Positions 14,401-26,171 of a stretch of DNA of 64,000 nt are shown here, piece after piece. Positions within the stretch are counted from its first letter, which is position 1, and the number at the start of each line of letters is the position of its first letter. The stretch lies in assembly GCF_003144115.1 (NCBI RefSeq), contig NW_020312014.1:519205-583204 (forward strand). Direction: 5' to 3'. The notes below the pieces were generated by a model that worked only from the letters and a program-made list of their open reading frames with translations, searched no databases and had not been told where the DNA came from. The DNA is from Tilletiopsis washingtonensis (lineage: Eukaryota > Basidiomycota > Exobasidiomycetes > Entylomatales). Made by a program: the position numbers and the translations under genes.

Positions 14401-15940
14401 CAGGGAACAGCGCCTTGACCTCATCGGAGGCGCTGCTCGGCGGCTTGAAGAAGCACAGCTGGCCGTCGCGCAGCTGCACCTTGTACGCCTTCCAGCCCTT
14501 GCTGATGTCCTTCTCGCGCTCCTTGCCCTTGTCGTGGCCGTCGGCCAGCTGCGCCAGCGAGAGCGTCACGTTGGTGTTGCGGCTCAGGAAGCCCTGGTAC
14601 TGCACGCCCGGCGGCAGCGGCCTTGGCTCTGCCGGAGTTGCGGCAGCCGCTCGCGCCTGCTGCAGCTGCTCCTGCGAGATCAGCGAGTCCTTGGGCGAAG
14701 ACGAGAGCTTCGAGCCGCGCCGCTGGTGCCGCGTCGGGACCGCCATGAGCTTCTGCGGCTGTCCGCCCTGCGCCCAGGCGGAGCTCTGCGGCGTCGAGCT
14801 GAAGGGGATCATGCCGGCGGTGCTGCTGGGCCCGCCCGATGCTGATGCTGCATTCGGCGGAGCGCCGGCGTTCCAGCGCGGCGGCGCGATGCCGGGCGTG
14901 CCCGGCTGGCTCGTGCGCCCGGCCATCGTGCCGACATCGCTCGGGCGGCCCCAGTCCGGCGCAGGCACGCCGTGCTCGGCCCACGTGCCGTCTGGCCGCT
15001 GCCGGCTCTGACCCGCAGGCTGGGCGCGCGAAGACGACCCCGGCGCGGCGCCGAGACCCGTGCTGGGTCCAAAGGTCGGCGTCGTCGGCTGCGAGAGATC
15101 GTCGACGCTGCGCGAGAAGCCAATGTGCGGGCTCGGCGAGCGCAGGAAGTTGACGTCCTCGCTCGCCGACACCTTGCCCGACGAGCCCGCCGAGGGCGGC
15201 GACATGAGCGCCGGCCGCCCGGGCAGCGGCGGCAGGTCGACGGGCAGCGTGTTTGGCGAGGGAAACTCGGGCCGCGACGAGAGGTCGGACTGGCTCTTAC
15301 TGAACTGCGCATAGCTGCCGCCGCCCTCGGCGCGCATGCCGAGCGACTTGCCGAGCGGGCTGTGCGAGAAGATGCCGCGGCCAGACTGGCCCGAGGCGCC
15401 GCCGCCGCTGGCGCCTGCTGCGGCATTGCGCGTCATGCTGGCGTTGGAGACCTTGCGGTCGCGGTGCCCGCCAAAGAAGCTGCGCTTCGTCGGGCTCGAC
15501 AGCGCCGGCTCGTCGTGGCTCACGCTGGGCCGCCCGGGCGCGGGGTAGCGGCCAAAGTCGCTCACGCTCGAGCGATCGATGGAGAAGCCCTGGTAGAAGC
15601 CCGACGAGGCGTTCGACGACGAGTTGGAGGGCACGCGCGCGCGGCCCGAGCCGGCCTGGCGCGGGTACGAGTGTGCGCCCTCGGGCTCCTCGGCCTGGCT
15701 GGCGAGCGACGACATGGAGGGCGAGGGGTTGATGTTTGTCGCGCCGGCCGACGAGCTCATGTTGCTGCTGCTGCTCGCCGAGCTGGAGAAGGCCTTGGCC
15801 TTGGAGAAGAGAAAGTTGAGCGCCGACTGGCTGCGGCCGATGCCGCCGCCGCCCGAGGCGCTGCCGCTGCTGCCGGCGCCGGCATGCTGCGGCGCCTGCG
15901 TGGAGGATGCGTGCGGCGGCGGCATGGCATGGAGATGCAC
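8429..15940 (-). CDS. BEM2: Bem2-type giant RhoGAP with PH and RasGEF-like domains
   Basis: Five exons: 15940-11881, 11823-10863, 10805-9604, 9544-9443 and 9387-8429, giving 2,427 residues. In order I see a Ser/Gly-rich disordered N-terminus (1 to ~430); a PH-like start at about 440 (GVQYQGFLSRNT); a CDC25/RasGEF-like helical region at ~830-1130 (SPHMITRLVLDQILED, LSYGDLAGWAAVCAAL); an REM-like segment at ~1385-1500 (FRSVFLATFRRICAPLVLFDFL); a PH domain at ~2000-2070; and a RhoGAP domain at ~2085-2280. The RhoGAP arginine finger lies in GIYRISG, and the NLMAPHNIGLVFGTSLL block is intact. Yeast Bem2 has the same RasGEF-PH-RhoGAP layout and limits Rho1/Cdc42 signalling in polarity and morphogenesis. 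The RasGEF part is probably not catalytic; that is inference. An acidic Glu-Pro repeat follows the RhoGAP domain near 8835-8890. Confidence 0.85.
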
Positions 15941-17796
15941 CTAGCGAAGTGCCCGAGGCGGCGGCACCGCAGGAGTGGCCTGCTCGGCTGCGTGGGCCTG
16001 CTAGGCTGCGTGCTGCGAGAGGGGCAGAGCACGGCCGTCGGAGCAGGAGAGCGGCGGCGGTGCGGTGCGCGTATGTGCGGTGCGGGGCAGCAGCGAGGCC
16101 ACGGCCGGCAGCGGCGCTCGGGCGAGGAGAAGGGGATGCGAGAGCGAGCAGAAGGAGGTGAGAGTCGAGAGAGCGTCCGAGGCCGGTGGTGACCTCACGT
16201 CGGGGCTGCGTGCGCCGGGCAGCGGGCAAGGCAAGGCAAGGCAGGTGCTCAGCCAGGCGCAGCGTCGCACAAGCGCGCACGGCGCATGCACGGGCACGGC
16301 CCGGCGGCGCAGCACAGCAGGGCACGGCAGCAGCGCAAGCTCGCGCACGCCCTGCAGCGGCAGAGGCAGCGGCACCATGCACGCCGCCCGCCGACGCGTC
16401 TTGTGCGTCTCGACGCGCGGCGGGAGCAACGAAACAGCGGCGAGAGGGGCTGCGAGGGCAGCGAGGCACGGCAGCACAACGACAGGCACACCGCCCTCTT
16501 CCCCTCCTCGCAGCCGCGTGCCGTCTCCGCGGGACCTCGCTCCCGATGCCGTGACGGGCGCAGGCCGCGAGACGAGGTGCGAGCTGCACCCTGCATGCTG
16601 GACGGCCGTGCAGAGCGGCTCGCAGAGACCGAGCCGCCCGCGGAACAGCTGCGCCATCACGCCGACGGGCCGTGCTCGCGAGGGCGCCGTCTCGTGCTGG
16701 ACGTCCGACCCGGTGCTTCGGCACCTCCGCGAAGCTGCTGCTGCTGTGAGCCTCGCTGCGTGAAGGCGGTGACGCTTTGTGACCCCTCTGCAGACGGCTC
16801 CGGCGCACCAGCGGCGTCACCGAGGCACTTTACTTGCAGATCATGCCCTTTAGCGCGGCGAGGGGTGGTCTGGATGCTGCCCTCTCGCGCCGCCGCCTCC
16901 GACGGCCAAGGACATGGCGCCACGGCGCGCCTCCTGTGCTGGCGTCATGCTGCTGCGCCTTTGAAGCTCCCCTCTGCATCGCTGGCTCGTCCTCGCTCAG
17001 CATCCTGCGCAGGGTTCCGCCGCAGTTCCGACACACGCTGGCCCCGTATGCCGCAGCGAGCCGTGCGAGCCCATGCTGCTCACACGTGCCGCGGCCCGCT
17101 CGCTCGGCGGCCCACGCGGTCGCGCCTCGTGCCGCATGCAGGGGCTGCCGGCTGATCGACGGCCGAGCGCAGCCGCAGCGCAAGTCTCCGGGGGCCAGAG
17201 CTTTGTCACCAGGAGCAGCAGCGCCGCAGCAGCTGCACCTAGATGAACAAGAATGCCGTCCCAGAGGCAGGACCCTGTGCTTGTTGGCGGACCGCCGGGC
17301 TGTGGCGTACGGGGCCGCATTCCAGGTGCACTCTCTCACGCCTGCGCTTGCTCCCAGCAGTACGCGCCCGCACATCTCTCAGCTGCTCAAGCTCGTGACC
17401 ACGCTCGGTCCCGAGGTCCGCTGCAGGATGCAGGACCAGCTGGCACCGCAGCCTGCGAGGTGCCGGCGCTGCGGCGGTGGGATGTGCGGCGCGCAGCGGC
17501 ATCGCTGACTCCGCGGCGCGGCGCGCGCAGCGGGAAGAATGCACGCGCCGCAGCGGGCAGCAGTCACACCTTCGACGCAGAGGCTTTGGGATTGTAACTC
17601 ATTGAACTGTGCAACCATCGGAAGAGGAGAGATATCGTGGGTGCAGACGAGGTGCAAGGAGAAGCAGAGCTGGGTGAAAGGGCAGCAGCAGGAGACAGAA
17701 TTACAGGCGCGCGACGCGAGACGCGCGCGGTAAGGATAGGAGACCGACATTCGCAAGACGACGTGACTGCGGTTCGGCGACGAGCAGCTAAGCAGC
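15941..17796. other. Intergenic region upstream of BEM2
   Basis: 1.86 kb between the BEM2 start and the stop of the MFS gene, both on the minus strand. It is GC-rich, with a CACGTG at 17083-17088. The ORFs inside (for example a plus ORF at 16834-17508) are Arg/Ala/Ser-rich and show no domain or splice pattern. It probably holds the BEM2 promoter, a long 5' leader and the MFS 3' end. Confidence 0.4.
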
Positions 17797-20222
17797 TTAA
17801 AGTGCCGACTTGCCCTGGCTCTCGATACGAAGAGTGAGCATGAGGAGAGCGCAGACGATGAAGAGCGCGCCACTGGTGTAGAGCGGAGCGTTGATGTTCG
17901 ACGCCCCGCCGTAGATGTTGATGATCGGAGCCTGCAGAAGACGTCCCCGAGTCAGCCAATGAACAGGATGAGCTCAGAAACAGCGTACGCACCATGAGGC
18001 CGAACACACGGTTCAAACTTTTGTAGTTAAAAGGGTCAGGGTTAGCAGGGTGCGAGGCGGGAGGGGTGGGAGGGGTACATACCTGGACGCGATGCCGTCT
18101 CCGGTGCCACGGACGGGTGCCGGGAAGCTCTCGGGCGTGTATGCGTAGAGCACGCCGTACATGATGTTCTGGAAGAGCGCCTCGAGGCAGAGGAACGTGA
18201 GGAAGGCGCCGGTGTTGGGCGCAGCCGTGGAGACAAAGACGAAGACGCCGGTGAGCAGCGTGCCAATTGCCATTGCACCACGGCGACCCGAGCGCGGGAT
18301 GTCGACCATGAACGCGGCGATGATCGAGCCGGGCACACCGCAGATGGAGATGTCTGTGCAGAGAGTGTGTGTCAGAGGAGATCGCTGTGCTGTGCGCGCT
18401 GCAGCGGGACTCACAGGCGTACTGCGAGTAGACCGTGTTGACGTCGCTTGCACCCGTCGTCGTGCCGCGGCGCTCGAGGAAGAGCGGCAGGAAGGCGTTG
18501 TACAGCGGGTAGGCGAGGCCGATGAACGCCCAGAGGATGAAGATGATCGACGTGTTGTACGCGACCTTGGGGCTGCTGAAGAGCGGGCGCACGAGGCGAA
18601 GGTCGGGCTTGAACGTCGAGGGACGGATGCGGCGCATGGCGTTGAAGAGCTGCTTAGGCATGTCGACGATGCCAGCAAGGCCGCGCTTCTCGTGGGCCAC
18701 GACCTCGTTGTTGGCGTCCATCGACTCGTCCTCGCCCGCGGCGGAGCGCAGAATGGCAACCGAGAGGATGTCGTCATCCAGCGGGCGGCCGTTGCGCGCG
18801 GCAATCTCCTTGACGACGGCGACAGCCTCGGCGTCGCGGCCCTCGGAGAGGAGGAACTTGGGCGACTCGGGCAGCTGGAAGATGGCGAAGCGCGCAAAGA
18901 ACATGGCAAACGTCACGGCGCCGAGCGTGTAGAACGTGTAGCGCCAGCCGGCGTTGTTGCCGACGCACGGGCCGAACTCGGCAATGTTGCTGTTGTCGCC
19001 CTCGCACGAGTAGTTGGCAATGAAGGCCCAGGCGATGAGCGAGGCAAAGAGCTGGCCGAGCGACCAGAAGACGGAGAGCAGCGTGAGCAGGTACTGCTTG
19101 TTGCCGGGGATGAACTCGAGGAAGAGCATGCCGTCGACGGGCAGGTTGCCGCCGAGGCCGACTCCGAGCGCGGCGAGCAGGCCGCCGAGGCCGACGTAGC
19201 TGGGCGCGGCGCCGGCGGCGATGCCGAACACACCGGCGAGGAAGAGCGTGGCGTTGAAGGCCGGGCGGCGGCCGATGATGTCGGCGAGCACGCCCCAGCC
19301 GGCGGCGCCGATGATGAGGCCGACGTAGAGGCCAAACGTCATCCACGACACGGGCGTGCTGCTGCCGAACTCGGCGCGCACACGCGGCAGGATGATGGCG
19401 ACGCCCTGCAGCCACATGTTGTCGACGAACCAGCCGAAGCCCGACAAAAGGAAGAGCTGCCACTGGAACCTAGGTGCGGAGGGGTCAGCGAGGGCTTGCT
19501 GGCGGAGGGATCAGCGAGGGGGTTGCAGGCGACACGCGCGCGCCGCGGCGCGCGCGGCGGAGAATCTGGGCGGCGACGCATGCGCGTGCCGCGGCTCATC
19601 TCCCCGGACCCGGCTGGCGCCGCACTGCAGCGCCGCAGCTGGCCCTGAATGGCTCCAAAGCACCGCTGAGGGTGCTCCGTGCGCTTAGAACTGCCGCAGG
19701 AATGATCTGCAGCTGCAGATCGGGTTCGGAGGGGGCGTGCCTGAAGACGCCGGCGCGCGGACACGCCGTCGACGCGCCCTGCGCACCCCTCCGGCCTGAC
19801 GACGAGCCCGCTGTGCCTCCGACGCTGCCGCCCACTCGCCATCTGTGCTCCTGCCTCCTGTCATGCTCCTGCTACTCACTTGCCCATGCCAATGTGCTCA
19901 TCCATCACCTGAGGAAGCAGACGGGGTCAGCCATGCGTGGCGCCGCAGACACGGCGAGAGGCACGCGCCAGACACGCACGCGGTTGAGAATGTAGACCTT
20001 GCGCTCGTAGACGCTGTTGACGCCGATGGCATCGAGGCGCTTGCCGAGGATGTCGGGCGAGAGGCCCTCGTTGGCGAGGCCGTCGTGGTGGTGCTTCTCG
20101 GAGCCGAGCTTCTCGCCCTTGGGCGAGCCGGCGGCGTCCTTGTCGGACTCGTCGCGCGAAGAGACGCGCATCACCTCGGAGGTGGGTGCGCCGACGACGG
20201 GGGCGGGGGCGGGGGCGGACAT
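17797..20222 (-). CDS. MFS transporter (sugar/phosphate porter-like, 12 TM)
   Basis: Six exons: 20222-19980, 19908-19880, 19469-18415, 18353-18083, 18017-17993 and 17931-17797, giving 585 residues. The N-terminus is a hydrophilic tail of about 80 residues with a HHH run. Twelve membrane segments then start at FQWQLFLLSGFGWFVDNMW. Signatures are the loop GVLADIIGRRPAF after TM2, QLPESPKFLLSEGR between the halves, and YAYTPESFPAPVRGTGDGIAS in the C-terminal half. These are typical of the fungal MFS branch related to SV2-like and phosphate/sugar porters. The substrate cannot be read from sequence. Intron 2 is 410 nt, by far the longest in the gene, and exons 2 (29 nt) and 5 (25 nt) are very small. 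Divergent from ERG1 across 2.1 kb. Confidence 0.85.
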
Positions 20223-22360
20223 AGTGAGGTGGGGATGGAGGAGGTGGGGAGCAGGATGCGAGGAGCTGCGAGAAAGCCACTCAAGAGGGCGGCGAGAGCG
20301 GCGCGAGCGAAAATGGCGGCGCGCGCGCAGGCGAGGTACCCGAGGGCGAGGAGGCGGGCCGCGCGCCGCGAGGAGCCGGCCCGCTCGGGTGGGAAGCTGC
20401 ATCCTCTGCGTGCGGCGGCGACGGCGAGCGCCATCATCAGCGAGAGCACTGCCGCCGTGCCTGCGAGATGCGCGGCGCCGGATCGTCGCCGTCGAAGGTG
20501 GCTCAGCGGCAGCAGAGCGCTCGCAGACGACGAGCAGAGGCGCTTGCAGAGCGCATTCAGCGCCGCGTCAGAGCACAGCGCGAGGGAGCGGACTCCCATC
20601 TGCGCCAGAGTCGTCTGCTGCCGCCGCTCTGCGCGTTGACGCTCGTCTGCGCCGCATGCTGCGTCTGAGCGCTGCTGCTGCATGCTGGGAGCACGCCTCG
20701 TCAGGGACGCAGGCGCCACGCCGCACTGGGAGTGCCAAAATAAAGGGTGCATTGCTGCATGTGTGACTGCCCTGCCGCTGCATCTGTCCCCTCCTCCGCC
20801 GTCGCAGCGCTCCCTGACAGCGACCTCGGCTAGGACCACAGCTCGGGTGCCTGCCGCGCCCGCGGTCACCTGTTTTTCGCCCCCTCGGCTGCCTTCACGC
20901 TTCCGCCTTCTTGCCACCAGGTCTCATGCGTCCATGCCGCCCATGCGGCCATGCAGCGCCCGCCGCGGCCGCGCGCCCTGCACCCTGAAAGCCGCTGGGC
21001 GCCGTGTAGATGCTGGCCGTGGGGCGAGCGCGCGCAGCCGGCAGGCGCGCCGTTGGAGCAGCGAGACCCACACAATGAAGGTGATGCGAGCGCTGCGCAT
21101 CTGCTGCGATGTGGCGCAGGGCCGATGCCTCCGAGCCAGATCGCGGCGGCAGTAAGAGTGCTCGCGTGCGCGCACTCGCCGCGCGCGCGGCCGGCGGCAG
21201 AAGCGCCGGCGCGGCGCCGCGCGGCCGCATGCAAAAGCGGCCCTCGCTTGCTTGCGGCGCCGCTCGGTCGATCGCACGGCGGCCCCGCCGGCGCCTTGGC
21301 ACCACCATCTGACGTCGGCCTCGGCCGCCCAGGAACCCGCGGCGCCGCAGCAGCCGCACAGTGACGGCCGCACTGACTGCCGTCCTGCGCCACACTGAAG
21401 GCCCTGCAGCAACATCGCACCGCGTGATGGGCGGCCAAGGAGCAGCACGCGAAAGCTCGACAGCACCAGGGCGCCAGCCAAAGCCGCGCACCTCCGCTCG
21501 CCTGCGCTGCGTCCAGGCCGACCCGCTCCCGTCCCCGCTTGGCAGAGGGCCCTGCACGCCGGCGCACAGCATCGAGCGGAGCGTGATGTGGAGCGTCGAG
21601 AGTATGAGCGGGTCTCGGCTCTCGGGCGCACGAGGCTCCCTCTGCTGCGACAGCTCGCGTGACCCTGGCCTGGCCTGCCTCGTCCAGGCCACGCCCATGT
21701 TTGGCTGCAGCCAGGTGCTGCTCATCATCCTCCTGAGCACGCTCTCGACCACTCTGCACGATCCTTCTCTGCACCCGCATCTCATCGCGCGCGGCGTGTT
21801 GATTGACGTGCACGCCGAGAGGGACCCATCGTGCACATGCCGCACGCCTTCTCGCCGCGCGGCCTGCGTCCGCCAGAGTCCGCCTGAGCGGCGGTACGCA
21901 CTCTGTTGCGCTCCGAGACGCAGCTGCGTGCATGGGTGATCGCCCTCGCGCCGCAACTCCGCCCACAATTCGCTCCGTCGACGCTCGCTTGCGCGATGGC
22001 GGGCCATGGCGGCCCAAGTCGGGAGGGAGGAGGGGATGGTCACGTGCAGGAGTGAGGCCGTTCGGAGGCCGAGGCGCGCACGTGCGGCCGTGCCTGACCA
22101 TGGCTGACCTCAGCAAGAGGCCGCCGTCGCGCTAGCCGGCCACCGCCACTCGCTCCGCTCGCCGAGGCGCGTTCGGCGTGGCCTGACGCTGAATGCGCAC
22201 CTCCCAAACCGACGCCTGCCCCAGACTGCAGCGCGGGGCACGACGTCCAGCGCCGACGTCCGCAGCCTGACTCCCTCCACCACACCCCTCAGCACACCTC
22301 ACACTTCACACACACATCTGCCAGTGCATGGCCATCTAGCACACCCACACACTCCTCACC
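20223..22360. promoter_or_regulatory. Intergenic region between divergent MFS gene and ERG1
   Basis: 2.1 kb with no supported gene. A CACGTG E-box sits at 22041-22046, about 315 bp upstream of the ERG1 ATG, and a CA-rich leader (22275-22360) precedes it. E-box or SRE-like sites are the kind bound by SREBP-type bHLH factors that control sterol genes in fungi; that link is inference. The long minus ORFs here (20866-22116, 20895-22043) are Arg/Ala-rich and unsupported. Confidence 0.4.
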
Positions 22361-24094
22361 ATGCCCGCCAACGCCGCCGCCTCGTCCAGCGCCCCGCGCT
22401 CCTTCGACGTCATCGTCGTCGGCGCCGGCGTCGTCGGCGCGGCACTGGCCTTCTCGCTGGCGCGCTCGGGCCGCCGCGTCGCCATGCTCGAGCGCGACCT
22501 CGCCGAGCCGGACCGCATCGTCGGCGAGCTGCTGCAGCCGGGCGGCGTGCGCGCGTTGCGCCTCCTCGGCCTCGCCGACACGCTCGACGGCATCGACGCC
22601 GTGCCCGTGCAGGGCTACCAGGTCTTCTACGGCAAGCGTGCCGTGCCCATTCCGTACCCGCAGGAGGCGCCCGAGGACGTCGGCCGCGGCACCAAGAGCT
22701 TCAGCGGCAAGGTCGAGGGTCGCAGCTTCCACCACGGCCGCTTCGTGCAGAGCCTGCGCCGCCGCGCCCAGGCGCACGAGCGCGTCACGACGTTCGAGGC
22801 GACGGTGCGCGAGCTCGACGAGGATGCCGATGGCCGTGTCGTCGGCGTCACTGCCACGCCCAAGGCCGAGGGCGACGCGAAGCCCGAGGAGCTCGTGCTC
22901 AAGGCGCCGCTCACCATCGTCGCCGACGGCTGCTTCTCCAAGTTCCGCCGCACCCACGGCTCCACCATTGCGCCGACGGTGCGCTCCAACTTCGTCGCGC
23001 TCGAGCTCAAGAACGCGCCGCTGCCGGCGCCGGAGCACGGCCACGTCGTACTGGGCCCCGCTGGCCCGACGCTGCTCTACCAGATCAGCCCGACGGACAC
23101 GCGCGTGCTGGTCGACGTGCCGGGCGTTAAGCTGCCGTCGCAGTCCAAGGGCGAGCTGCAGGCGCACATCCGCGACAAGGTCGTCGCGCAGCTGCCCGAG
23201 GTGCTGCGGCCGTGCGTGCTCGAGGAGCTCGAGCGCACGACGCGCTTCCGCAGCATGCCCAACAGCTTCTTGCCGCCAAGCATGCAAGGCCAGAACAAGC
23301 AGCGGCGGGGCGTCATCCTCGTCGGCGACGCCATGAACATGCGGCATCCGCTTACGGGCGGCGGCATGTCCGTCGGCCTCTGGGATGTCGTGCACCTCAC
23401 CACGTCGCTCGGCGGCGAGGAGTGGACGCCGCTGGAGCGCGACGCAAAGCAGGGCGGCTCGCGCGACCTGGCCGAGTGGGACAGCCTCAAGCCGGCGCTA
23501 CGGTCGTGGCACTGGCGGCGAAAGGGCCTGGCGAGCGTCATCAACATCCTCGCGCAGGCGCTGTACAGCCTCTTCGGCGCCGACGACGAGAACCTCGAGG
23601 TGCTGCGCGAGGGCTGCTTCGGCTATTTTGAGCTCGGCGGCGAGTGCGTCGGCGGGCCCGTGCGACTGCTGTCGGGCCTCGCGCCGCAGCCCATGCTTCT
23701 CGTCTACCACTTCTTCAGCGTCGCGCTCTACTCGATCTACACGCTCTTCTCCAAGCCGCGCGTGCACAAGGGCGAGAGCGAGGCGCGCGTGCCGGGCTTC
23801 CTCGACTGGCCGGCCCTCATGTGGCGCAGCGTCGCCGTCTTCTGGACGGCATGCGTCGTGCTGCTGCCCGTCGTCTTCACCGAGCTGCGCTCCAACGTGC
23901 CCTCGTTCAACCGCGCCGCGAGCATGATGGCGCCCGGCGAGGTCGGCAAGAAGGAGTCGCGCTTCAACAACGTCGTGCTCCTCGTCGGCCTCGCTGCGGC
24001 CGCTGCCTACTACGTCAACGGCGGCGCGCAGAAGCACCGCCTCTCCGACCTGCTTGTGTTCCCCACTGCCAAGGCCCAGAGCCTGAGCAGCTAG
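22361..24094 (+). CDS. ERG1: Squalene epoxidase (squalene monooxygenase)
   Basis: One intronless reading frame of 577 residues, in contrast to its neighbours. Erg1 converts squalene to 2,3-oxidosqualene in the ER, using FAD, O2 and NADPH; it is the first oxygen-requiring step of ergosterol synthesis and the terbinafine target. Motifs are the Rossmann FAD site DVIVVGAGVVGAALA near residue 15, then ERD and GELLQPGGV, a TIVADGCFSKFR block, and the second FAD motif GVILVGDAMNMRHPLTGGGM near residue 322. The C-terminus has two or three hydrophobic segments (LLVYHFFSVALYSIYTLF; WRSVAVFWTACVVLLPVVF) that would anchor it. It converges with CDC37, 126 bp between the stops. Confidence 0.96.
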   Translation: MPANAAASSSAPRSFDVIVVGAGVVGAALAFSLARSGRRVAMLERDLAEPDRIVGELLQPGGVRALRLLGLADTLDGIDAVPVQGYQVFYGKRAVPIPYPQEAPEDVGRGTKSFSGKVEGRSFHHGRFVQSLRRRAQAHERVTTFEATVRELDEDADGRVVGVTATPKAEGDAKPEELVLKAPLTIVADGCFSKFRRTHGSTIAPTVRSNFVALELKNAPLPAPEHGHVVLGPAGPTLLYQISPTDTRVLVDVPGVKLPSQSKGELQAHIRDKVVAQLPEVLRPCVLEELERTTRFRSMPNSFLPPSMQGQNKQRRGVILVGDAMNMRHPLTGGGMSVGLWDVVHLTTSLGGEEWTPLERDAKQGGSRDLAEWDSLKPALRSWHWRRKGLASVINILAQALYSLFGADDENLEVLREGCFGYFELGGECVGGPVRLLSGLAPQPMLLVYHFFSVALYSIYTLFSKPRVHKGESEARVPGFLDWPALMWRSVAVFWTACVVLLPVVFTELRSNVPSFNRAASMMAPGEVGKKESRFNNVVLLVGLAAAAAYYVNGGAQKHRLSDLLVFPTAKAQSLSS

Positions 24095-24220
24095 AGTGCC
24101 CGTTCCCTGCCCACTGGTTCATACTTGCCCGCCTGCCATGCCCTAGACCGATACCTCAGCCACCGTGCAATGTCATCTCGCCATCATCACACATGCGTGT
24201 GTCTCTCATGTCGTGCATTC

Positions 24221-26171
24221 TCATGCTGCTCCCGCTGTGTCGTCGCGGATCTGTGATGCGCCGTCAGCAATGACTCTCACGACCCGCGCGTGTTGCGACT
24301 CACCTCGCTGGAGCTGAAGCTCAGGATGCCCGCCTCGTCGAGCAGGCCCACGACCTGCTCAGCATCATCACACGGCATGTCGCCCAGCACCTTGTTGACC
24401 TTGTCGAGCTCCTTGGTCTTGAGTGCCTCCTGCAGCTCGGGCGCAAAGCCCGTGAAGATGTCCCAGCGGCGCTGCAGGAACGCTCGCACGCGCTCCGGAT
24501 CCATGCTCTCCGAGCCCTCGCCCTCCAGCTCAATCTTCTCCGGCGGCGGGCCGTCGGGCACCTCGAAGCCGATCACGGTGTTTGGGTCCTCGGCCACCAG
24601 CTGGATCTGCTCCACGCCGCCGCTCGCTGCTGGCTGCTCGGCGGCCAGCGCCTTGCTGCGCGTGAGGATGCGCGTGAAGGTGGAGAGCACGTCGTTGAAG
24701 AAGACGATCGCGGCGCGGCCGTCCTGGTTGTTCATCCTGGCAAGGCAGCAGATGAGCAGAGGAGCCAAGTCGGTGTGCCGGAGCCACTCACCGTTGGAAG
24801 AAGAGCGAGACGCCATCCTTGCCGAGCTTCTCGCAGTACTGCACCATCAGGCCCTTCTCGGTAGCACGCCGGCCGCGCGCCGCATCGCCACGCATGCACG
24901 CCTGGAACGCCTCGACGAGCAGCGCATCCGTCGAGCCCTTGCGCAGCAGCACGCGGTTCTTGCCAATGTACTCGTAGGCGCTCGCGAACGCCGCCGTGTT
25001 GAGGTCGCGCTTGGGGTTGAACTGCGGTGGCAGGCCGGGCATCTCGAGCGGCAGCACCTTGGGCACGCACGGCTCCAGGTCGATGAACTTGGACATCGCG
25101 GGTGTGAGCGCCGGCACAGACTCGTCGTCGGAGTCGTCGGCGTCCGAGTCTGGGGATGTCTGCTGCACGCTGGGCGAATTGAGCGTCTCGATCGTTGTTG
25201 TCGTTGCCTTGCCCTTGCCCTTGCTCTTCGGCTTCTCCGGCGAAGGCGCCTCTTCTGGTTCGGCCTTGCTCACGTGCTGCTCGGAAATGCGTCAGCGGCG
25301 AGCAGGACTCAGCGCGCTGCAAGCTACTCACACCCGAGCTCCAGCCCTCGCGAATGCCATCACTCGTGATCTTGCGCTTCTCCTCCTCCTCAAAGCCCTT
25401 GAGCTGCGCGCTGGCCTGCAGCGTACGCGCGGCGAGCTTCTCGCGGTGCTCCTTGAGCTGCGTCGTGAGCGCCTCGTCCAGCTCATTGCCGCTCTTGCCC
25501 TTCACCGACGGCACTTCGTTGATCTGCAGTAGCAGCGAAAGGACCATGTCTGACGGCGTTGGATTGGCCTTGTTCGGGTTCGCCTCGCGCTCGGCAGTCA
25601 GCTGCGAGACGGTGCGAGAGTAGGACGTCGAGCCTTCTGAGGACAGGCCGCCGAGCACCTGAGGGCGAAGGTCAGCGGTGCGTCCAGAGGGTGCAGAAAC
25701 GATGCGAGACGTGTGGAGCACTTCTATGCGTCGCATGAGTTGCATATGAGAGCGAGGCATGGTGCTGCGGCGCCGACCCTCGCCTGCAAATCTCGCTACT
25801 GAGGCCGACTTCTTCTGCATCACGCTCGTGCCTGCCAATCGTCGCCTCTGCCGCCGTTGCCGCGCCTGACCGACTGCCGTCCATCTCCTCCACATGCCCG
25901 CTGCGCACTCACCTCGCCGAGCTTGCCGTCGAGCTTGGCATTGAGCGCAATCTCGTCGCGCAGATCCTGCATCTCACGCCTGCGCAGCTCGCGCTTCTCA
26001 TGGATGTCGCGCTGCTTCCAGTTGATGAAGCTCTTCTTGTCGACGTTGGGATGCACCTCGATGTCCGAGTCGTCGGAGAGCTCGAGGGCGTCCCTGGTGC
26101 GGCGGGTCAGTGGGCTGCGCGGCGCCAGTGCGCTGCAGCGGCACGCACCACTTTGAGTAGTTGAGCGGCAT
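24221..26171 (-). CDS. CDC37: Hsp90 co-chaperone Cdc37
   Basis: Six exons: 26171-26149, 26093-25913, 25658-25332, 25276-24792, 24736-24304 and 24250-24221, giving 492 residues. Cdc37 loads protein kinases onto Hsp90. The N-terminus is diagnostic: MPLNYSKWDALELSDDSDIEVHPNVDKKSFINWKQRDIHEKRE, with Ser14 and Ser17 in the CK2-type acidic site; exon 1 is only 23 nt and the Trp8 codon is split. The middle Hsp90-binding region and the C-terminal helical domain follow. The last intron is inferred: donor GTGAGT at 24303, TGCTGAC branch, CACAG acceptor, 53 nt, adding IRDDTAGAA. Without that splice the protein would end with VSRNTRGS at 24277. Divergent from the PIN4-like gene. Confidence 0.92.

Noticed and set aside
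18161-19648. 495-codon ORF antisense to the MFS gene
   Set aside because: The sense frame encodes 12 membrane segments with MFS motifs; the antisense product is a charged low-complexity sequence.
20866-22116. 416- and 382-codon minus ORFs in the ERG1 upstream region
   Set aside because: Arg/Ala/Ser-rich composition, no splice pattern and no recognisable domain; expected from GC-rich non-coding DNA.
22289-23395. 368-codon ORF antisense to ERG1
   Set aside because: Overlaps a complete conserved ERG1 frame and shows no family features.
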